Positions 34,986-45,370 of a stretch of DNA of 64,000 bases are shown piece after piece. The stretch comes from Trichostrongylus colubriformis (lineage: Eukaryota > Nematoda > Chromadorea > Rhabditida > Trichostrongylidae): NCBI GenBank assembly GCA_963978905.1, contig OZ022257.1, positions 20,603,664 to 20,667,663 on the forward strand, given 5' to 3'. Positions within the stretch are counted from its first letter, which is position 1, and every line of letters starts with the position of its first letter. Below the pieces are notes generated by a model. The model worked only from the letters and a program-made list of their open reading frames with translations, ran no database searches and was not told the DNA's origin. The position numbers and the translations under genes are program-made.

Positions 34986-35777
34986 GCTGCTTTTATTTGT
35001 GGCCCTCTTTTTTGTCTCGCTATTAATGGAATAGCTGGGAAGTCAGCTTCTGTGGTATGCCAAAGTACACTTATGCTGAACTTATTGAAATTTACATGTT
35101 TATATGTAAAAAAATAAAATACAAGTGCAGTTTTATGCGTTGCTTTTTTGTACTCTTTGAGCAGCAAGAAACACTCCAATCCACACAGTTGGTAAACTTC
35201 CTGAGAGCTAAGCTGCTGCTATTTTCGAACAATCACTATGGTTTTCGAATTCAGTCGATTTCGGACATATTTGTTTATTTTTGTTATCCATAAGTTTGCT
35301 TTTTATAGTTTATAATTAATTTGTTTGCTAGTTGTATTGCCTTCGTGCCTGTCTTTTTGTCTGCAACAACTCGGGCTCAGGAGTAGCTTGTTGCGTTCGT
35401 GCGGGTGTATGTCGTTTGGCGAGGCCACTTGCAGCTGATTTGCCAATGGGGCCCATAGTCCCTTGCTGCCAACCTAACGCCGGTCATTCGACGCATCTTC
35501 TGCGACGGATAACTCGTTCACATCACGGAACTCTCAGATGCTCCTAGTTGATAATAGTCATTCAAAAGGCTTTGTTAAACAAAAACTGCAAATTTCTGAC
35601 TTTTACAAACCTCATTTTATTACGCTGGCGAACTAGGCGGGTTATTCTCGCTTTCGGCTTTCTTGGTCTCCACTACATTCTCGACAAAGGAAAACGCTGC
35701 TTGTTTATTTCGGGGTAGTTGTACTACAACCATTTAGGAGTCATGAGCTCCCTCTCAATAATTGCAGTGCTTCTTAA

Positions 35778-36183
35778 AGGCTACATTAGGGGTAAGGGAA
35801 AACTGAGAATTGGGAGTACATGTCCTCTGAAAAAGAACCTTCTACTCTAGAAGGGGTCGTATGTGGCGAAAATCGCATTGAAAAAACGCGGCTAGGGGTC
35901 TTATGACGACCCCGCAGCACGGCATGTCGTTATGCGGTTATGCGGCCGGGGGAGTCGCCGTGGAGGGGCGTGTCAACAATCGCGGCCGGCTGGTTCAGAC
36001 TCTGGCCTGTCTTCAGTCCACTTCGGCTAGAGACGCAGAGGACGAGAGAGAGGAGGAGGATTTTCGGGTTCCTATTTCTTGGTTTTCTCGCCGTTTTATG
36101 CCATTCTTTCTCTACTGTTATATTGCTGAGGACCTCTGCTTTCGTAATCCCCCAATTTGCCGAATTTACCCCTAATGGTGTCT
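35778..36183. mobile_element. TTAA-flanked MITE (406 bp), ATTAGGGG type
   Basis: TTAA at 35774-35777 and 36184-36187. Termini AGGCTACATTAGGGGTAA and TTACCCCTAATGGTGTCT are inverted. The right end is followed by an 18-bp palindrome GGTGTCTTTAAAGACACC centred on the TTAA. Confidence 0.75.
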
Positions 36184-36189
36184 TTAAAG

Positions 36190-37315
36190 ACACCGTAAGG
36201 GAGTAATTTTGGCTTACGGTAGAACAGACGTAGTGTGGACGAGTTCAAGTGGCCGCCATTGCACAAACTCGCCAATTTGACGCCTTGGCATGGTGCCAAG
36301 AGGAGATGTTTCCATTATAAAGTTGTTCATTACTTTTACCTTCTCCTTTGTTCTTTCTTACATTGTTTCTAGATGTACTTACATGAACGTTAATGTAGTT
36401 GGGAATGGCCACTCCACTACGCTGGGAGTCAGGTGCTACAACTAAAGTTGGCCCGCGGCCGTCTCCTACAGCGGACAACTCGGAACGCCAGTGCGATGAT
36501 GCGAATGAGGCGCGAATACACACCGCAGCGATGCACTTTTGAGTTCGGGTTTTTTCACCGATTATCGCTTCTAACCTTCTGCGTTCGTTACGAAATGCTC
36601 ATTTCTTTGTATGTTTCTCTTGTTTCGGACCCCCTTCCGGTTCCTTTAAATAAGGTGCTTATGTGGTAACTATCACTCACGTAAATCTGAGGGCTCGGTG
36701 CTGTGGACGAGTTGCCCGACAGAGAAGATGCGTCAAATGGTCCGTGTTGGGGCGGCAACTACGGCCCCCATGTGCCCCAATGGCAAATTAGCTGCAAGGA
36801 GCCGCGCCAAACGACCGTCTCCCGTTCGTGCATATTGTCATTAGGAAATCTCCAGTAAACCAGTACCTAGCAGTGTCTAGCGTTGGGATTAGTAAAATTT
36901 TCGAAAAATACGACTTCATGTTACCCTTACGTCACGACTCCCTTCTTTCCACTATGAGCGATGTCGTTGATATCCACAGTTGTGTCCTTAGGGAGGGAAC
37001 TTCGTGAAAGCACCTTCGCTCACAGTGCAATTACGTACTTCCCACAACTATCGTAACCCAACGCCTGAATAAATTAAATCTGAAGCGCAGCCTTCCCTGC
37101 CGTTTTCATTTTAACCTGCAGTAGAGTTGCTTTTCGCGAAATTGAAGTTCTAAAATCGCTGCTGTAGTGTGCATGCAAATATAGTGTCCGATTGATACTT
37201 TGAATATATTAGTATTTTCCTTTCCATAATCCCCTTTTATGTCTGGGAGACATACTTAAAAGTGTTGTCATGTACAGTAAGTGTTATATTCCTTTTCTGT
37301 ATACCTCACTATTCC
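36190..37315. other. No supported gene
   Basis: Opposing chance frames at 36096-36669. No domain, splice or repeat evidence. Confidence 0.4.
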
Positions 37316-37319
37316 ATCA

Positions 37320-37620
37320 TCGCAGAACAGTCCGCGATCCAACTTATTTGATTGAGCACGCTCCCATAGCGTATTGATTGCGAAATTGACGTTGTTTCGC
37401 AAAACGAATACGATATTCGCTTTCTGGAGGCCGAACAACCCCTCTATGCAAATTTTCAGCCGAATCGAGTTTTCCGCTCCACTTCGAAAAATTAGGGGTG
37501 GCCACTTTGCAAGTAATGTATGTTTTGAAACTTTCCATTAAGAAACCATCAATCCGTGACAAAGATATCCCATATATATCTATTACAGATGCAATGACAA
37601 AAAAAGAATAGTCAAATCCT
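37320..37620. repeat. Dispersed repeat family C, partial copy
   Basis: GTATTGATTGCGAA(A)TTTGACGT, TTTCGCAAAACGA, AAATTTTCAGCC and AAAATTAGGGGTGGCCAC match the 9640-10050 copy. 37621-38630 shows no supported gene. Confidence 0.6.
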
Positions 37621-38634
37621 CGAATTGGCTAAAAACATTTTCTTAGCCCACATCATCCCTGCTACTGCCTTCAATTGACCGATTTCTGTAGCAAAGACAA
37701 GGCAGAAGTAAAGGTAAAGTAGGAGAACTAGTAAATTACTCACCTAGCTCTGCTGCTCCCTTCATCGTAAATCTCAGCAAGCGGTTTCTTTCATCGTAAA
37801 TCTCAACAAACGCTTTCCTAGAAAAACACAATAAAAAACAGATAGCAGCAACTGTAATATGAATGCGTTTAAGTGATTGGACGACGAATCTTCTACCAGA
37901 TGATAATGTTGGACCAGTGAGAGTAACAAGAAAGTTGGAAGGCCGATGAATTGCTCCATCGCAACACTGTTCAAACGACGCAACGTAACCTTTGAAGATC
38001 TTGACACCAGTGCGCTCCTCCAAACATGGCGAAAATTGGGGCTGACAATAATCTAAACAACTGCAAAATCTGAGAAAAGGTATCCATACTGAGTTCTTCT
38101 AGGTGAGAAAAATGATCCAGAACGCGAATAAACACTAGTCTAGGTAAAGGCGCCATTGGGCGTTGTAACATTTTTCACCAAGTTCTCAAAACTTATAATT
38201 AACGGCGAAAACCAGTGCCAATGTTGTTTTGGGGAAAAAACTTAAAGTGGTTTATCCAAATGAAAACAAGGTCTCTGAAAAAGTTACATGTGGCGAAATC
38301 TCTGTCAGTGGAGCGCTCCGAGCCGGAGGAGACATTTTGTGTAAGTGGCTTCCATAACAGAGTACGCCTTCTAGGGGCAACTTCGCTGAACAATGACTGA
38401 GGTTTAGAGTAAGAGTGAAGTGAAGTGATACTTTACATCGACCGAAATTACGTGGTGATTGAGGTGGTGGGAACGGGTGAGAACGTGGGTCTAGTGGTGA
38501 GAACGTCCAGCCACCGTCAAAGAATGGAATGGATAATTCAAAAGAATCATCCTTACCACTGTCTCTGAATACGTTGCATGAGTAGTATCTCTAGTTCAAA
38601 TTATGTTATCCTATAGAATACAAATTCGCTACAG

Positions 38635-39420
38635 GTACTTTAGCAGATGACGGTAATTGTGGCAAAGGTCCGACTACTTCGCGTGTTTCGACACTTGATG
38701 GTGAGCTACCAACGACTTCAAATGAAGTTCCCGAGTCAGTGCCAGGTATTTTAGTCGTTTTGGTCCACTTTACCGCTAGTGATGTGCATTAAATTAGAGG
38801 CTTTTACGCATTTTGTTCAGCTCTCGAGAGAGATAGTGTCTTCCGTCGACATTATCATATAAACCTCACTGGAGAACTTTTCCGTGGGGTAGTCGTGGCC
38901 AGTAAAAGAGGAGTTCATCCCGTGATAAAATACCCTATTTCAGGTCAGTGCATGTGGACTCCAAATAAGATAAATCGGAATAGAATGTAATATTTTGTTC
39001 CCTTTTTAGGTGGTGAATACTGTTATGCGTTCGAGCAGGTGCGTACCACAAAGCGAGGACAAGTAGTCTACCGGTGCACAAGGTGTAAGAAGAACGGCAA
39101 CACAATTAGCATAGCAGTATTGTGTATGGAACTCTTTACACTTTGCGTTCAAATGGTTTGATATTTCAGGTGAAGAATGGTTGCGACTTCATTGGAGATC
39201 CCGCCCTCATCCCACATGTGTGCACTCCTTTGAAGTATGCACAAGACAAAGTGACCAGGATGGTGTATCAGGTTACTGCTTGGCATCAATTTGCATTTCT
39301 ACTTTTTTTTTATTTATTTCAGTGTTTTCAAAAAGCATATGGCATATTTAGTCGTGCCAAGCTATTGCAACTGAGCCACAACTGGCCCAAACGAAGCCCT
39401 GTCAGTTATGGCAGAGTATA
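38635..39420 (+). pseudogene. FLYWCH-like gene paralog, exons before the LTR insertion
   Basis: Exons 38635-38745, 38821-38943, 39010-39116, 39170-39271 and 39352-39420 match exons 2-6 of the gene at 16362-18446 in order, phase and nearly in length (123, 107 against 110, 102 nt). Conserved pieces are RGVHPVIKY, YCYAFEQ, YRCTRCKKNG and LIPHVCTPLK. Exon 6 is cut after 69 nt by the LTR retroelement. No exon with the mariner helix-turn-helix or the 60-bp repeats is visible upstream. The reading frames are otherwise intact, so the gene was probably functional until the insertion. Confidence 0.8.
39416..39420. repeat. Target-site duplication of the LTR element, left copy
   Basis: GTATA, repeated at 53596-53600. 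Confidence 0.85.
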
Positions 39421-39797
39421 GTAAGTAGCGCCGCACAGTGAAAGGTGTTTTGGAATACTTCTGTGAGAGAGATAAGATGATATACTAAAGTTTATCCAAA
39501 AGGACATAAATGGATGAAAGTACGGTAGATAACCAAACGAACGAAGATACGGTATGCAAGCTATAAGGCACAGAACATAGTAACAATGTCATACAAAAGT
39601 GAAGATCACAAGCGGCTTCTGTGGTAGGGGGCATCGCCCCAGATCGTGAGAGATGAAGCGAAACGTGCGTCCACGGGACACTTCGATGGCAGACCCCTCG
39701 CAGAAGCTCGCTGCCGCTCCTCCTCCTGAAAGCATTCACATGAGTCATCATGAAAACATGCGGTGCGGCGCTGGGAGATTGCGCCGTACCGCTCACA
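39421..39797 (-). repeat. 3' LTR (377 bp)
   Basis: On the element's strand it begins TGTGAGCGGTACGGC and ends CGCTACTTAC. It differs from the 5' LTR at four substitutions with no indels. Confidence 0.9.
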
Positions 39798-39809
39798 CCT
39801 CCCTCCTTT
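39798..39809 (-). other. Polypurine tract
   Basis: AAAGGAGGGAGG on the minus strand, directly before the TG of the 3' LTR, the expected place for plus-strand priming. Confidence 0.85.
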
Positions 39810-39875
39810 ACCCAAAGTCCGACCCGGACTTTCAAAGACAAGAAAGGCGGAAAAAAAGGAATGGGCTCACCAAGC

Positions 39876-42800
39876 TTAAGGCTGGGGAAGCCGCAAGTAG
39901 CGGGGTAGGTCCGAGGCGGGGACGATAGCATTGATAAACTGCGCCCACTGTAGTAGGCGTCCCCAGGATTGCATGTCCCTGAGGCTATGCGCGTGGCCGA
40001 ACACAAATTGGCCGTGTCGGCAGCGCGTGACGGCGACGTTGAGGCGACGATAGTCGTCCAGGAAGTCGGAGGTATCTGGAGACATTTCGGTTTTAGTGGA
40101 AAGCAAAATCACTACCTCCTTTTCGCGGCCCTGGACTGAGTCAACTGTCGTCACCTCAACTCCAAGGGCGTCCAAACGTGCCGCCATCAGCCGATATTGC
40201 TCCTTGTAGAAGGTGATGACGCACATGCTGGTCCGGGGAAGGCCCTTACTGAGCAGGTGCCCTATGAAGGTCGTCGCCACCTCAGCCTCATACAAGTTAT
40301 AGTGGGAGCGATTTGCTGCGCGTACCGATTCGCCGAATAAATCGACGAAAAGGAAGGGTATGCCAGGCGTTGGGAAATCCATGATATTCAGTAATAAGCG
40401 ACGCGTTTCCGGGCGCGTGCCGCTTACTAGCGTCCCATTGTAGGCCAGCTGGTTGGGTAATTGGATAAGGGAGGGGTGACACCTAAAAGTTGTTACAAGT
40501 GGGGCCACCGGGATAGCGGGTGCGCGAAGCAGAAGGGTCATGACGCCCCGAGCACCGTGCAAAACCGGGTTAGAGTCAGGGGGGCACTTGGAGTGCGGGG
40601 ACAACTGATGCACGTCCCCAATGTAGACGTGACGGGCGTCCTGTAACCGGACTGCTATGGCTAACAGAGCCGGCTCAGGAATTTGGGACGCCTCGTCCCC
40701 TATGACTACGCGGAAGGATGGAATATATGTTTTGAAGATGCCACCGGTCGCCGTTGAGTCGAGCAGCGATGAGGTGGTCATGCACAGCACTGAGGGTCGA
40801 TAAGAGCGGAAAAGGATGCGAACCATCCTTTTGAGGGTCAGCGAAACGAATTGTTCCGCTATCTCATACTCCGCCTTATCGTCGTCGGACATCTCGGGCA
40901 CCATGTGAGGGTGCTCGAGATAGTCCTCGAGAAGCTGTCGGCACGACTTGAACCGAGCACAAACCTCGCGCTCATCCTCATCCAATTCATCGCCCAACAC
41001 GTCGCCAAGGGTCTTGAGAACCTTATTAAGGTCGACAGACGTGGGGGTCAGATTGCCGGCCGCCGCTGTGTCGGAGATATGCCTCACTACTCGCAGCTTA
41101 GGGGAATCATCCAGCGAGAGGAGGGTCTCGGTGAATTGCGCCACAGCGGCATTAGTCGACGTTGTGACTATAACGGTGGAATTCGGCTCGACCGAGGAGA
41201 GCGCTGCAATAAGGGCTCCCACAAGTGTTTTCCCGGTGCCGAAGGCAGCCTGGATGGCCACCACGGGTAAGCGGGAGGTGCCAAGACGCACCGCTTCTGC
41301 TTGATCTACGGTCAGCGACACCGGACGACCGAATACGGAGTAGGTTTGAGGTGGTGGTGGTTGCGCGGCGGCGGGTCGATGGTGCCGTGCAGCGGCTCCT
41401 TCCTGCGCAAGGCTACCGTACACGAGGTCGATAAGCGTCGCGGCAGTGGAGGTCCACCTCAAACCTGCGAAAATATCGGTGTGGGAAACGAGGTCGTAGA
41501 TTGGGTCGGCCGCGGCGGCAGACTTGCACAAGCGGAGGCAGACATCAATTACGGTATCCGCCCCAACCGTGCGGCCGTACCGATCGATATCGTCGGTGAG
41601 GGAGTTGTTAGACCATCGGAAGGCCTGAAGAACCACTGTAAGAGTCCGATCCCTCGTGGCGGCCTGAACGTCTACGACTTTGAGGCGGATCAAACGGCTG
41701 GCGCCAGGAATCCATAGGACGGCCTGACGACCGGAGGTCCACCCCGCTTCGGAAGTCATATCCGACAGGACAACTCGCAGGCGCATAGGGAACCATTCCG
41801 GCGTTACGACCGTAGCCTCACTGCGGTGCGATCTACGGTCATCCTCTGCGGAATTTACGGCCGCCAGCGCAGAACAAGCGGCATTGCAGATTTTACCAAG
41901 CCGTTTTCTGGCGAGGTCTTTATCTGCTAGGTAGCTGGTGAAGTTATTGAGGCGGTCTGAAAGCCAGTCCCGCTCCTCCTGGGTGATGCGATCCACCGAG
42001 AGGGGCAAACTGCCCTCCTCGGGGTGCATTGGGAAGAAACAGCGCACGACGTTGGCCAGGTGGTCCCTTGCCCCAAAGGAAACGGGAGGTTCCGAGAACC
42101 GCATTGCCGACGAGACGTTCGCGCGCGAACAAGCGGACACGACCTCGTATAGGGCGAGCTGATCCATCGGGAAGGTGCAAAGGAAAGGGGTGATGGTGAC
42201 GGCTTCGGGGCAGCCTTCAAAAGCTGCCCGAGCCGAAATAACGCGGCCACGACGGGTGCCCAAGGACAGGATGATACCGTAAATGGGCTCCTCGCGGTCA
42301 GTGGGTTTTGCGAAAGCGAAGTGCGATGCTCTAAAAAAGTACACCGAGGAGGTGTCAAGAGCTGTCGTGCGGGGTATACGTGATTGCTCCAGGACGGCCG
42401 CGGGATCTTTGAGCGCCTGCCGCGTGGGTTTAACATTATACACCCACGCGGCAAGCGTCTTTACAAAGTCTTTAACGGAGACCAACGACCTGTTAAAGCC
42501 GCGGCCACCGCGCAAGATCTCAATGCCTTGCTGATCGAGGGTGATGCAATGGAGATCACGCCGGTCAGACCCGATAGCAAAGAAGTCCTTCACTTCTAAA
42601 ACGACGCCGGTGCCCCATCCGGTCGACACGATCTGATACAATACGGGACGGATGCCGTTCCACAGAGTGGGAGCGATGGCGTACGGATGCTCCGTAGATG
42701 ACGTCAGTGGCTGATCGGCAACGTCGATGTCGACGTAGGTACCTGCGAAGAGATCGTTAATAACCTGCAAGGACCGTTCGCGGAAAGCGAGCGAGTCTTC

Positions 42801-43847
42801 CAAATGGGGAACCTCAATGAAGGGGATCGCAATGGGAGGTCGATCCTGTCGTAGTGTTACCTGCGGAAAAAGAGATTTATTAAAACGAATAGAGAGATAA
42901 CCCGTGTCGGGTAAATGACGATAAACGTAGATGCTCAACGTGGTTACCACCGTGGGGAGTTGTTCCCGTAGCAAACGAGTGGGGCGAGGATTAATAAAGC
43001 GCGCCCAGGGATGGCGCTGGGCCAAATAATTGGTGTAGCCCAGGGGGGTCTGCCGGGGCAACTGGCTGATATTTACCTGTGGCAGCGAGTGAGGCGACAG
43101 CGGTCGCGGACGTTTGGCGCCTCGTGCACCTGCCCGAGAACCGCGGCGTGTGTTGCCGCGTACTGAACCTGTTCCTGAAGTGGAGGCCGATCCGGCCAGA
43201 GGTTGGATTGCAGTACCTTGCGTGGCGGGGCGCCCCGCGGAGGCTCGACGGGAGGTCGAACCGCGAGCCGGTTTAGCCTCGTGTGAGGTGCGTCCACGCG
43301 AGGAGGACGGAAGCTGTGCCGCGGGGGGCGCAGAGGGGGGTTGGTCACTAAGCTCCTGCTGAGAGACGCTGAGCTGCTCCATGGACGTGGTTTTGAGAGA
43401 CAACGGCTGTAGGTCGTCCTGCGATGGCAGCCCCTCAACGCTGGTGGCCCTTCTCTCCGACGTCAGTGATTGCGGAGAGCCGCGGTTGCGCGAGGAGACG
43501 CTGCTAGTACGCGGGCGCCTCGAGTTGGGCGGGGGTGTGTACGTTACCACAATAGGGGTCCTTGCGTATGGGTCCACCGCCAAAACCACTGGAGATTCCG
43601 GCGGAGCCGAGGTATCCATGGCTTCCGCGGAGGGCTCGCCGGGGCCACCCACAGGGACCTGGGCCGCATGGGTACTAGCTGAAGAAACATTATCTGAGGA
43701 AGTCGCGGACGACTTTTCTTCTTCAACGAAACGGTTCCGATGACATGTCGCATCGCGACGTTCAACTGAATGTTCTGAAACGGAAGAGTACCTGGATGTA
43801 CCATCCGTTGAGACGGAGCGCTCCGGTGACGGTGGAGGACGGTCCAT
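39876..43847 (-). CDS. Upf1-type superfamily 1 helicase encoded by the retroelement
   Basis: 1323 residues, uninterrupted. Residues 1-250 are Ser/Pro/Arg-rich and probably disordered. Residues about 260-840 contain no domain I recognise. The helicase core follows. The Q-like start is VSLTVDQAEAV, and Walker A is AAFGTGKTLVGA near residue 868. Motif II is VVIGDEASQIPEP near 1051, followed by YIGDVHQLSPH (motif III). Motif V is VDSVQGREKEVVIL near 1234, and motif VI is LNVAVTRCRHG near 1275. This set is that of the Upf1/Mov10/Dna2-like SF1B group (5'-3' helicases on RNA or DNA). The stop lies 66 bases from the polypurine tract, so the gene is inside the element. Its frame differs from integrase; expression from a separate spliced mRNA is inferred. 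A role in replication or in countering host RNA surveillance is speculation. Confidence 0.85.
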   Translation of the reverse strand: MDRPPPSPERSVSTDGTSRYSSVSEHSVERRDATCHRNRFVEEEKSSATSSDNVSSASTHAAQVPVGGPGEPSAEAMDTSAPPESPVVLAVDPYARTPIVVTYTPPPNSRRPRTSSVSSRNRGSPQSLTSERRATSVEGLPSQDDLQPLSLKTTSMEQLSVSQQELSDQPPSAPPAAQLPSSSRGRTSHEAKPARGSTSRRASAGRPATQGTAIQPLAGSASTSGTGSVRGNTRRGSRAGARGAKRPRPLSPHSLPQVNISQLPRQTPLGYTNYLAQRHPWARFINPRPTRLLREQLPTVVTTLSIYVYRHLPDTGYLSIRFNKSLFPQVTLRQDRPPIAIPFIEVPHLEDSLAFRERSLQVINDLFAGTYVDIDVADQPLTSSTEHPYAIAPTLWNGIRPVLYQIVSTGWGTGVVLEVKDFFAIGSDRRDLHCITLDQQGIEILRGGRGFNRSLVSVKDFVKTLAAWVYNVKPTRQALKDPAAVLEQSRIPRTTALDTSSVYFFRASHFAFAKPTDREEPIYGIILSLGTRRGRVISARAAFEGCPEAVTITPFLCTFPMDQLALYEVVSACSRANVSSAMRFSEPPVSFGARDHLANVVRCFFPMHPEEGSLPLSVDRITQEERDWLSDRLNNFTSYLADKDLARKRLGKICNAACSALAAVNSAEDDRRSHRSEATVVTPEWFPMRLRVVLSDMTSEAGWTSGRQAVLWIPGASRLIRLKVVDVQAATRDRTLTVVLQAFRWSNNSLTDDIDRYGRTVGADTVIDVCLRLCKSAAAADPIYDLVSHTDIFAGLRWTSTAATLIDLVYGSLAQEGAAARHHRPAAAQPPPPQTYSVFGRPVSLTVDQAEAVRLGTSRLPVVAIQAAFGTGKTLVGALIAALSSVEPNSTVIVTTSTNAAVAQFTETLLSLDDSPKLRVVRHISDTAAAGNLTPTSVDLNKVLKTLGDVLGDELDEDEREVCARFKSCRQLLEDYLEHPHMVPEMSDDDKAEYEIAEQFVSLTLKRMVRILFRSYRPSVLCMTTSSLLDSTATGGIFKTYIPSFRVVIGDEASQIPEPALLAIAVRLQDARHVYIGDVHQLSPHSKCPPDSNPVLHGARGVMTLLLRAPAIPVAPLVTTFRCHPSLIQLPNQLAYNGTLVSGTRPETRRLLLNIMDFPTPGIPFLFVDLFGESVRAANRSHYNLYEAEVATTFIGHLLSKGLPRTSMCVITFYKEQYRLMAARLDALGVEVTTVDSVQGREKEVVILLSTKTEMSPDTSDFLDDYRRLNVAVTRCRHGQFVFGHAHSLRDMQSWGRLLQWAQFINAIVPASDLPRYLRLPQP

Positions 43848-43891
43848 CTAGCATCAAAAATACAGATAGCTGTCGGGTTCACTACAATTAC

Positions 43892-43898
43892 CTGAAAA
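43892..43898 (-). promoter_or_regulatory. Candidate splice acceptor for a helicase mRNA
   Basis: On the minus strand GCTTTTCAG precedes the helicase ATG by 44 bases. TTTTCAG fits both cis and spliced-leader trans acceptors in nematodes. There is no start codon nearer upstream in frame. Confidence 0.45.
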
Positions 43899-44256
43899 GC
43901 AGCTGTATTATAAGAGGAACCGCAATGATGTGGTAAAAAACGAGCTGCGAAAAAAAGAGGAAGGAAAACTCGCGAAATCAAGATAGTAATAGCGAACTTA
44001 ATGACGAAAATTCGACATACAGCGAAAACATGAGTGCGCGTAAAGGAGGAAAAAAGAAAAAGGTTAGTTGTAAAGAGGAGTAAAAAGTGAATAAAACGCG
44101 TCGATAGAATGAGAAGGAATTGCTTCAGGATGCTGATGAAAGTGTTATCGGAATCACGATCAGTCAATACGAAGAGGTGGCGAGCCGAACGGCGGGGAGC
44201 TGCCTGCTCTCTGAAAAAAAAGGAAGGGAAACGGCTTCTGAGAAAGGACCAACCGG

Positions 44257-45370
44257 TCAGATCGATGTTCGTCGACCCCTGAAACGAGTGTTATATGAGT
44301 GGGAAGCGCCAGCGGGCTGAGGCGGCTGGGGAGTTGGTTCTGTGACCGAGTGATCGTAGCCATCTATGGCGCGATCACTTGCCTCGCTGGCGGTGAGCGC
44401 AAGGTGTTCTACCTCTGGCAGCCATGGTGTAGTAAAAACAGGGCCAGAGAGAATATTGCACCGTTTAACCTGATTCATGTGCACCTTTTTAGGGGTGGAT
44501 TGTGGCGACGAGACACTAAGAATGGTGAGGTGGGGAGGATTGACTTCAAGGACTCGAAATTGCCCCAGCCACGGGTAGCAAAGTTTTTGAGAGAGACCTA
44601 CGGTGGGTTTTAGATTGCGAAGGTACACCCGATCGCCCACCCTGATAGGAAGGGGTTCTAAATGTGTACGATCGTATTGTTTCTTGTAGGCCTCACGCTG
44701 ACGGTCGTTGCAGCGAGCGGCAGCGCGCCAAGCGGCGTGAAGCGTCGAAACCAAATTTTGAATATAGAGTGCAGAATCGTCGAAAGACGTAACGTGGCGT
44801 TTGGAATCATGCCTGATGAGAAGGTCCACGTTAAGGACGGGATCGCGACCAAACATCAGAAAGAAGGGTGTGTTGTTGGTGCTGGAATGAATAGATGTGT
44901 TATACATGAATGCGCAAGCTGAGACAAATCGATCCCAGTCCAGTTGATTCTCATTGATATATGTTCGTAACATGGGGTGGAAAGAAGCAAAAATGCGTTC
45001 ACATGCCCCATTCCCTTCGTGGTGGTAAGGGGTACAGAAGTACCTGTGGATTCGAAGAAAGCGTCCTATTTGTGACATGACCTCGCCAGTGAAGTAGGAC
45101 GCATTATCTGAAACAAGTTTTGTCATAACACCGAACTTCAGAATACATTCAGATACTATCGCCTGAGCTACAGTAACCGCGGTGCAGTCCGGGAGCGGCA
45201 CGGCAATGACATATTTAGAATAGTGATCGATCATAGCAAGTATGTATTTGTTGCCGGCCGCTGAGGTGTGAAGGGGGCCCGTGAGGTCGACAAATACTTT
45301 GTCGAAAATAGCACCGCTAACCACCGGGATAAGTTGTTCTGATTTCTTTGGTTCGGGCGCTTGCGCTGAC
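44257..45370 (-). CDS. Integrase catalytic core and C-terminal domain (after a frame change)
   Basis: The frame opens before 45423 but the integrase homology begins at about 45365 (APEPKKSEQL). Catalytic residues are VDLTGPL (first Asp), LVSDNASYF (second Asp) and, 35 residues later, the Glu of EGNGACE: the D-D35-E triad. The C-terminal part has RVGDRVYLRNL and YPWLGQFRVLEV, a GPY/F-like module. No chromodomain is evident. The zinc-binding HHCC segment is encoded by the preceding frame (up to WACEPCQRK), so one nucleotide has been gained or lost near 45355-45365. It is either a mutation, a sequencing error, or a ribosomal shift site. Confidence 0.8.

Noticed and set aside
34397..35179. 260-codon minus-strand open frame
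   Set aside because: It runs across a hAT-type MITE (34775-34985), has no recognisable domain and its composition looks random; treated as a chance frame.
39421..39797. Direct repeats first considered as duplicated gene exons
   Set aside because: TG start, adjoining polypurine tract and primer-binding site, and the 5-bp duplication show they are LTRs.
39876..43847. Helicase as a host gene caught next to the retroelement
   Set aside because: It lies between integrase and the polypurine tract, inside the two LTRs, on the same strand.
43544..44167. 207-codon minus-strand frame between integrase and helicase
   Set aside because: Overlaps the helicase start in another frame, with low-complexity hydrophobic content; a shadow frame.
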